64,000 bases of DNA from positions 434,001 through 498,000 of the forward strand of contig JABSSW010000016.1 of the NCBI GenBank assembly GCA_018902385.1, read 5' to 3'. This stretch comes from Physcia stellaris. Lineage: Eukaryota; Ascomycota; Lecanoromycetes; Caliciales; Physciaceae. Shown here in pieces: positions 57,478 to 64,000 of the stretch; within the stretch, counting starts at the first letter, position 1, and each line of letters starts with the position of its first letter. The notes under the pieces are model-generated. The model did not search any database. It had not been told where the DNA came from and saw only the letters and a program-made list of their open reading frames with translations. The position numbers and the translations under genes were made by a program.

Positions 57478-58963
57478 ATGGATTTTGTTGTAAGCCTCCC
57501 CCTGTCTTTGGCGTCTGTGTCTATCAGGCACTCCTCTTAGCACACGAGCTCGAGAGCTAGGCAAAAACCTGCCTTTCCAGGCGCACGCTCTCTGCAATGG
57601 CGACGAATAACCCAAGCTTCTTGAGGGCTCCTCCTTGTCCCACGTTGCTAACGGGGCTCCCCTTTGCTAGGTCTCATTAGCACACTTCTGTGAAAACGAC
57701 GGCCCTACGTCGATCCTATGTACCCAGGTCCTCCCGGTGTCATGTGGATCATGTTATCCACCAGGATCTCTGTCATCCAGTATCGCGGACCTTGGCACTC
57801 CAGCCTGGGACAGACACGGTCGAACGCACGAAGATCGTCCAACCTCCAGCGGGCCCGATTCAGCTGCTCTCGACGCAGCGCTGGCAGAGCATGCTAATGC
57901 TGCGCTCGACCTGGGATCATACAATACAGCGAACCACAGTGCATCGGGTAGTCGATCGTCGTCGAAAGAGTCCGGGGGTAGACGCAAATCCTACCATGTA
58001 CCTGGAGATGATGGCGGATGCATAAGCTGTACCATTAGCATACCTGAGGACATCCGCTCCAAGTTACCATCTGGTGCCCCAGGTAGCCCCAGACCGGACG
58101 GTCGCGGCCGAAATGGCAGTCCGGTGTTACGATCCAAAGAAGCGATCCATGCCTGTGGCAGTCAACATTCCGACTCAAGCATGGAAGAGGAGATGACTTC
58201 GCAGCGCGGATCCCCAGGATCCTTCGCAGCGGATACCGCTCCATCGTCGTGCCATAGCCATACCCTAGAATTCGTGACGACTTCCAAACCCATGAAACCA
58301 AACACGTACTCGCTCCTCCGGCGAGCGAGCATTCGGACTCTGTCTTGCGAGCAGCTTCCTCGTGGCTTGACAGCTGGTAGAATTTTCTTTGAAGACCCAG
58401 CCGTAGGCTATACAATAGCCTACAAATTCCAGCTTGTGGATCCCTACGCTCGGGGTCATCAACGGCATTACGCACTCCTCGCATTAGCAGGTCATGACCC
58501 TGGACGAGCTTTCAAAGCCACAACTATCGTCTGGCGCGCGTTTGAACGTATAGCCACCAACATAATTGAAAGTACCAAGCGAGCCATGCATCATGGGCGG
58601 TCATCCGGTGGGGATGAAAGTGAGAAGTCTAGGCCAGCTCCAATATCGTCCTTCCTGACGCAAAGGACGACGGACCCTGATGGGTATCCCCGACGCAATG
58701 GCGGCGGTGGCATGCGAGCACGAGGCCTGGCGGAGATGGTAGGTAACGACCTCTTCTTCGCAGAGTTGCACCGGAGCTTCGTCGCTTTGCTGCAATGCCT
58801 AGGACGGCAATTCGGTGGCGTTGTCGTCGAACCTCCAATGTCGGATCAGGAGCTAGAGGAAAGCTACTGCGAAGGCCATGACGACGAGGATGAAGAGAGT
58901 GCTGAGAATTTCCGACCGACGCCGAGAATGCCGTCAACGCGCAAGCCAGTGGCTGTTGCTTGA
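57478..58963 (+). CDS. LST7: Folliculin-like protein Lst7
   Basis: Fungal folliculin N-terminal longin-domain protein. Lst7 with Lst4 acts on Gtr2-type Rag GTPases at the vacuole to activate TORC1 on amino acids. Two exons: a 12-nt exon 57478-57489 (ATG plus three codons) and 57671-58963, separated by a 181-bp intron. They give 434 residues beginning MDFVVSLAHFCENDGPTSIL, which matches the conserved folliculin start (ALCHFCELHGPRTLFCTE in human). Cysteine pairs follow (VSCGSC and CISCTI). The longin core reads TYSLLRRASIRTLSCEQLP then FEDPAVGYTIAYKFQL, DPYARGHQRHYALLALA and a helix to FERIATNIIES. Like yeast Lst7 it lacks the C-terminal DENN part of animal folliculin. The tail is acidic. Confidence 0.9.
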
Positions 58964-59494
58964 CGGTCGAGAGGTCGACTTGGAATCTAACGACAATTGA
59001 AAAGGGGTTCACCCATATGCGGTAAATGTGGACGCTCGCTTCATGCCTCGGGCAAGGAAGACGAGGGGAAATCACAACACTGCGAAAGTGCAGGGGCAGT
59101 CACTCGAGACTAGATGGTTTGCTGGATTCTGTTGCTGCGCTTTAGCGTTTCTTGCTACTCTGTATTGTTATGATACCCTTCGTTTCGGTTATACAAGTGA
59201 TTAAAAGGATGTGTGGAGGACTAGACAGGAACTTGCACGACTTTGGTCGTAATTTATGATTGTCCCCGCTTCAACAAGCCAATCCAGGTCAATTGAGGGA
59301 GTATGACAAGAGGTTAGAAAGAACAAGCGGCTGGGGAATGGCTCCTCTAAATGTGCTTTCATGCATACGCTCGGACATCTCGCGTGCTCCAACAGGATAA
59401 CCGGTGCCAAGGCCCGACAATGCCGGCCGCACATGATTCGAAGCTTTTTGTACCTGCAAGCGAATATCCAAAGTCAACTTCAGCAATCATAATA
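58964..59494. other. Intergenic between LST7 and eIF3k
   Basis: 531 bp without a supported gene. An open frame runs upstream from the eIF3k start to 59351, so a longer eIF3k N terminus is possible but unlikely. Confidence 0.45.
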
Positions 59495-60568
59495 ATGGGT
59501 ATCGCTTTCGATTACGCCCCGGACCGGCCAGAGCACATAGATGCTATCCTCAACGGCCTCGACAGATACAACCCAGAGACTACTGCCGTCTTCCAGGATT
59601 ATGTCACACAGCAGTGCGAGGACAGAACGTACGACTGCTATGCCAATTTGGCCCTGCTGAAACTGTGAGCATCACCTTGTTCCGTCGTCAGATCTTGGAC
59701 TATTGGGAGGAGGTGAAATGATGATCAAACATACGTTTCCTATTACCTGAACGTGCAGACATGGACCTTGAATCAGTCGATGCTGCACCTGATGTCCCAC
59801 ATATTAGCTCTACCTGAAAGCATTCTTCCTTTGTCTTACATATCCCTACTGCTCATCATCTTACATCCTCATATATACTGACATACTTTGTCTTTGCCTT
59901 GATTAGATACCAATTCAACCCACCACTCGCCCGTGATGAACCCACAACCAACATCCTCGTCAAAGCCCTCACAGTCTTCCCCTCTCCTGACTTCAGCCTC
60001 TGCCTTCACCTGCTTCCCCCGCACATCCTCTCCCCGCTTTCCTCCTCATCTTCGCTTCCAGCCGCCGGAGACGCCCCACTCAGCGAAGCAGTCCAGAAAC
60101 TCAACACCCTAAACAACCTACTTTCTGCCGCCTCCTACGCCAAGTTCTGGTCCACGTTAGACAGCGATGATCTATACGCCGATCTCATCGCGGATGTAAG
60201 CGGCTTCGAGGAACTGATGAGGGTCAGGATCGCGGTGACCGTCGGGCAGAGTATGAGGGTTGTGGAACGAGGCGTGCTGGAGAGCTGGCTGAATCTGCGA
60301 GGTGAAGAGTTTGAGCATTTCGTGGGAGAGGTCTGTGGTTGGGGGTTGATGATACGGGGGCGAAGGGGAAAGGGGCGACAATTAGAATACCCGTGAACAA
60401 AGAGAACGAGGCCAAGGGGACGGTCGTGAGGGAAAATGTGCACTTCGATCGTGAGTACCCTCTACCGCATCACTTTTGACCAGCAAGGTGGTCTGCAAGG
60501 CGGGGTTTGCTAACGGTGGTACAGAATTCGCAAGGATCGTGAGGAGGGCCTACGAGCAGCCGGCTTGA
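59495..60568 (+). CDS. Eukaryotic translation initiation factor 3 subunit K, with one apparent frameshift
   Basis: Non-core eIF3 subunit. Exons: 59495-59664, 59907-60450 and 60525-60568. The start [20 protein letters not shown] leads to [32 protein letters not shown] and [19 protein letters not shown], all matching the eIF3k pattern (human IDRYNPENLATLERYV, LKLYQFNP). The C-terminal part ([20 protein letters not shown], then [16 protein letters not shown]) lies in another frame from a run of five Gs at 60335-60339. One more G there would keep a single frame of 252 residues. Splice phases elsewhere are consistent, and the sequence after the shift is well conserved, so a sequencing slip or very recent mutation is likelier than decay. 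The first intron is long (242 bp) for this window. Confidence 0.88.
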
Positions 60569-61585
60569 GGCGGTAGTCCGCCAATGCAAAAGTTCTGCGA
60601 AATGTCATGAGAGCTTGGGTCTAGGGCAAAATTTAGATGGCATGATACCCGGCGTTCAAGGTGCTCCGCATTCAGGAGCTCCAAAGTCAATCTGTGGAAC
60701 CAAAAGCATCAAGAAATGACGGGATGGCTACGCCGATTTTATGAGCTGGAGCTTGGTTGTCTACACAATCTGTCGGGTGCAAACGCTGTTAAGATGCGAA
60801 ATCGATGGGATCGCAGAACGAATGCGGGATCATTGAGACCCTGATATCGATGCAAAGAATTTCGCAATCTTATCAGATCCAACCTTAACCCTAAAAACTC
60901 GCTTGGAATTCTCTCGAAAAAATTCACGGGCAAACTTGTTGGTACAACATTTGAAAAGAAGTTATCTTACGTTGCCAGTTCATGATCAGCGCTCTATATT
61001 CATTCAGCAGTCATGTAGTCTCAATTGGTGCAATAAGAGAAGCTAAGCGTGTAATTTATTGCGCGAGCTTTACATCTTTCAAGTCGACATTGCAGCCAAG
61101 GGTCAAGCTGAGCAGTTCCCAGGTTGATCCAGGCAAGGACTAGACAGGGCATCTGATTAAACCTTGACATAGAGGCAGCTGATCAACTACAGGAGCACCA
61201 AGGAAGGACACAACCAGCCAATGACTGGCGAGGCATCCGTGCATTGCCCGCTCAGCTCGTCGTCTTTCATACTTTGGGATCTTGATAATCACGGATCCTA
61301 TTTGACATATGCGAATGAGCTACGCCGTAAGTGGGCTCATTTGCAACTCCCAATACTCTCTAGTCTTGGTATAAGCACGTTTCTGTTGGACATTGGCTAG
61401 ATGTCAACGGATTCACCTATCGTGCAAGAGCTGCAAACAATGCTACAGAGAACATCACTGGTTCGGGGCCCAACAGTAAAGTTACTTTGTTAATAAATAG
61501 AAGCAGATATTCTGGATCACTTTTTTGCAGCACTGGCCAAATCAGAGCTCTTCGAGCATGCCTGCAATACTCCTATTGTGGTCGC
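60569..61585. other. Intergenic, 1 kb without supported gene
   Basis: Between convergent eIF3k and the chloroperoxidase gene. AT-richer than the flanks, no recognised frame or repeat. Confidence 0.5.
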
Positions 61586-62368
61586 CTAAGGTCCAAAGAT
61601 GACATAGCGCATCATTCCCAGTGCATTCCCAAGCAGAGTGAAGATCGTTCGTGGCTTTGGATTGTCGAGGATTACATCGGGGAATCTCTCCTCCGCAAAT
61701 ACGGCCTCCAACACCTCCTTAGTCAGCACTCCACCTGTTTGCGCGGTGTTCATAACGCCAACCGCCTGCAACACTCGAACAAACCAGAGATTCAGAGGTA
61801 GTCTGGGGGCTCCGGCCGCTCGACTCTCCTTGTCCCGACGAATGAATGTCTTGGCTAGCGAGCGTAGAGTGACGGGTCCACCATCGGCATCGTCGATCAT
61901 CGCCCGCAGCATTTCCGGACGGAAGGTGTAGTTGTCACCCTGGTGGAAGTCGAGGCGCGTGAAGGAGGAGTCGTGCTCGATGATGTTATGGCGTCTTGTA
62001 TCCCTTAGGTCGAAGGTACCGTCCTTTCGAAGCAGAGGCGGGAGAGACATAGTCAAGGAGCCAGCGGCAAGCGTGTCCATGTGTAGAGCCGTCATGAGTG
62101 CGTGCTGGACTTGGGGGAGGGTGAGGTTCTTGCCATCACGCGGGCTGGTTGCAACTCAGTACTTCCATCATGGCTCGAAAGGAAAACCAGCGGTGACATA
62201 CAGGTAGCCTTGGTTGGCCAGCGCGTTCAATCCAGGACACGGTCCTCGATTCTCGATGTCGCCGCGGATGTAGGAGTGATCTTCATCGTCGACCAACTTA
62301 GATGGAGCCTCCTTTAGGAAGCTGCCTGTGAAGATGATTTTGACGATGTTGGTGATGGTCAGATGCAT
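61586..62368 (-). CDS. Chloroperoxidase-family heme-thiolate peroxidase
   Basis: Heme-thiolate peroxidase of the fungal chloroperoxidase (peroxidase family 2) group, which includes haloperoxidases, unspecific peroxygenases and the StcC-like enzymes of mycotoxin clusters. Two exons (62368-62202 and 62144-61586) with a GTATGT donor and CAG acceptor give 241 residues. The proximal ligand motif is RGPCPGLNALANQGYLPRDG (Cys of PCP near residue 44). The distal acid-histidine region is IIEHDSSFTRLDFHQGDN (EHD). The C-terminal half has KTFIRRDKESRAAGAPRLPL. The N terminus is weakly hydrophobic (ITNIVKIIFTGSFL) and not a clear signal peptide, so location is uncertain. The length matches short unspecific-peroxygenase-like members. 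Divergent from a second heme peroxidase gene, 503 bp apart. Confidence 0.92.
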
Positions 62369-62871
62369 GATGGGGAATATGAATTTTCTAAAGCAATAAC
62401 TTCATCAGAGGTGGTACCAGGAAATGAACAAGGTATTAATAGCCCGGTCAGATGGTTGTACAAGACAGAGCTATCCCTGCTTACAATTACAGGGTTGTAG
62501 GAGATTCTAAGACAAGCTGAGCACTCAAGGCTGCCCAAATTTAGAAAATAAAAATAAAATAAAAAATTTCAGTCGCACAAGCTGGTCACGCGTACAACAG
62601 TCAGACTCACTCAGCAATTTGACTCACTCAGCGGTCTGACGGCAGGATCACATCCCGGTTCGTAATCCATAACAATCCACCAGTGAGGCCAGGATGCTAC
62701 GTATGATTGCCACCTGTCATTGGTGCAGACGCTGAAGGAGCAGCTGAAAGAGCCACTGTTAAAGCGCCCACGGCATCACTTCAATATACTTTATATACTT
62801 TACTCATCCCAACCACGATCTCACATTCCTTTTACAATCTGTTTATTTCACCAGAAGCTTGCCAATCGCCC
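62369..62871. promoter_or_regulatory. Shared divergent promoter of two heme peroxidase genes
   Basis: 503 bp between the two start codons. It contains a direct repeat of GACTCACTCAGC (62604-62615 and 62621-62632), the second copy forming a full AP-1/Gcn4-type TGACTCA at 62620-62626, an A-rich tract near 62541-62568, and a TTTATATA box near 62790-62797 about 75 bp before the plus-strand ATG. The sites are seen; which factor binds is inference. Confidence 0.5.
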
Positions 62872-64000
62872 ATGGAATCGTCAATAAGTCCCAGCTATAA
62901 ACCTAGTCTCGGTGAGCGCTTCTTGGTCAATGTCTTCCACTTCGTCAACAAGTTTGTTGCATGGCACAAGCTACCAAGCATTGTCGGTGCTCTCAATCTA
63001 GACGCTCTGCGCGTCGAGCTTCGTCAGTACAATCTGCACGATGGCTACTCTTCGGGAACATCGCAAGGCAACCAGGCTACCGAACCTCTGACCGATAAGC
63101 GGTTCGAGTATGTACGGAACTCGGATGGCAAATTCAATTCCACTGAAATGCCGTTGATGGGATGCGCCGGCATGCGCTTTGGCCGCAATTTTCCAAGGAC
63201 ATTGACACCGAAGCCGACCGAGGATGAGCTGTGGAATCCGAGTCCAAGAGTCTTGAGCGAGCGCTTCATGGCACGTAAGAAATTCATCCCAGCAACTACC
63301 TTGAATCTGCTGGCGGCGGCATGGATCCAGTTCCAAACCCACGATTGGTTTTTTCATGAAAACGTTCGTTACTTCCTTCCACATCTTGCTTTGCCATACA
63401 GATGGCATATGCTCACAGGACATAGAGTAACGAGAATTATGATATTCCTCTCACCAAGGGTGACGACTGGCCACACAGCAAAATGGAGCTACCGCGTACG
63501 AAACCGGACGAAGTCCTGCACGACACTGATAAAAAGTGCCCAGGATACAAGAACATCAATACAGCATGGTGGGACAGCTCCCAAATCTATGGGTCTAGCG
63601 AAGCTGCAACACAGTCTCTCCGGAACATGCACAGTGACGGAAAGCTGCTGCTTACCAAGGAAGGCCGAGAGCAATTCCTTCCTCGTGACGCTGACGGAAA
63701 CCCACTCACCGGCTTCAACAATAACTGGTGGATAGGCATGGAGATGTTGCATACGCTCTTTGCATTGGAGCACAATGCCATCTGTGACAAATTACGCCGT
63801 GCCAATCCTCACTGGAGCGGCGACCAAGTGTTCGACAAGGCTCGACTTGTCAATTGCGCACTCATGGCCAAGATTCACACGGTTGAATGGGTCGGTACAA
63901 TTCTTGAAACTTCATCTGTAACAATTGGTTGATCATACGTAGACACCTGCCATCCTAGCTCATCCCACCCTCAAGATTAGCATGAACGCAAATTGGTGGG
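62872..64000 (+). CDS. Animal-type heme peroxidase / fatty-acid dioxygenase-like (partial)
   Basis: Member of the peroxidase-cyclooxygenase superfamily, closest in layout to fungal alpha-dioxygenase or linoleate-dioxygenase-like enzymes that oxidise fatty acids to oxylipins. Exons so far: 62872-63363, 63426-63890 and 63943 to the window end, phase-continuous but with weak donors (GTTCGT and GTCGGT). Visible landmarks: GERFLVNVFHFVNKFVAWHK, MGCAGMRFGRNFPR, WIQFQTHDWFFHEN (distal His in THDW), INTAWWDSSQIYGSSE, FNNNWWIGMEMLHTLFALEH, and AKIHTVEWTPAIL across the third junction. The C-terminal proximal-His region lies beyond the window, so activity type cannot be fixed. Start is the first ATG of the frame (MESSISPSY); a longer frame begins only at a TTG. 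Confidence 0.88.

Overview
The window is chromosomal DNA of a filamentous ascomycete (Pezizomycotina; class not resolved). The evidence is short GT-AG introns, compact genes on both strands, fungal-only families (RPA34.5-type Pol I subunit, Lst7-type folliculin, fungal chloroperoxidase, Ser/Thr-rich GPI-anchored wall proteins) and a mutated AT-rich repeat block of the kind made by premeiotic repeat mutation.

Layout. 1-9.8 kb: VPS4 (ESCRT ATPase, -) faces prefoldin subunit 6 (+) across a shared promoter, then a 1165-residue GPI-anchored adhesin-like protein (-). 9.84-31.6 kb: transposon graveyard. A hAT DNA transposon (9844-12827) lies beside a Ty1/copia element (13027-31622) that has itself received a second copia element (13435-19326) and a Ty3/gypsy element (19837-27310). 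All three LTR elements keep equal-length LTR pairs, and each has recognisable 5-bp target duplications. 31.6-34.1 kb: 3' fragment of a probable transcription-factor gene touching the outer LTR, an SDR gene and a divergent SDR pseudogene. 34.6-42.6 kb: RPA34-like Pol I subunit, a pogo-type MITE, an uncertain membrane-protein locus, prenylcysteine lyase, a foldback element and an unrecognised nuclear-looking protein. 43.9-60.6 kb: housekeeping genes (mitochondrial DUF155/RMND1-like protein, VPS41 of HOPS, GRC3 polynucleotide kinase, LST7/folliculin, eIF3k), a small wall-type protein and a partial transcription factor. 61.6-64 kb: divergent pair of heme peroxidase genes, the second cut by the window end.

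Most interesting signal: the repeat block carries C-to-T change on both strands, but the target is C followed by a pyrimidine (CpC and CpT), while CpA and CpG are spared. Textbook RIP favours CpA. The clearest case is the outer copia LTR pair: the last ~109 bp of the right LTR escaped and can be read against its mutated partner, and about 32 of about 33 CpY sites are changed while none of about 21 CpA/CpG-type sites is. Standard RIP indices would tend to score this block as unmutated. The same signature fills the middle of a 312-bp foldback element 10 kb away.

Several genes share membrane-traffic and nutrient-signalling themes (VPS4, VPS41, LST7), but their spacing does not suggest a dedicated cluster. 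The only pair that looks functionally coupled is the two divergent heme peroxidases at the right end.
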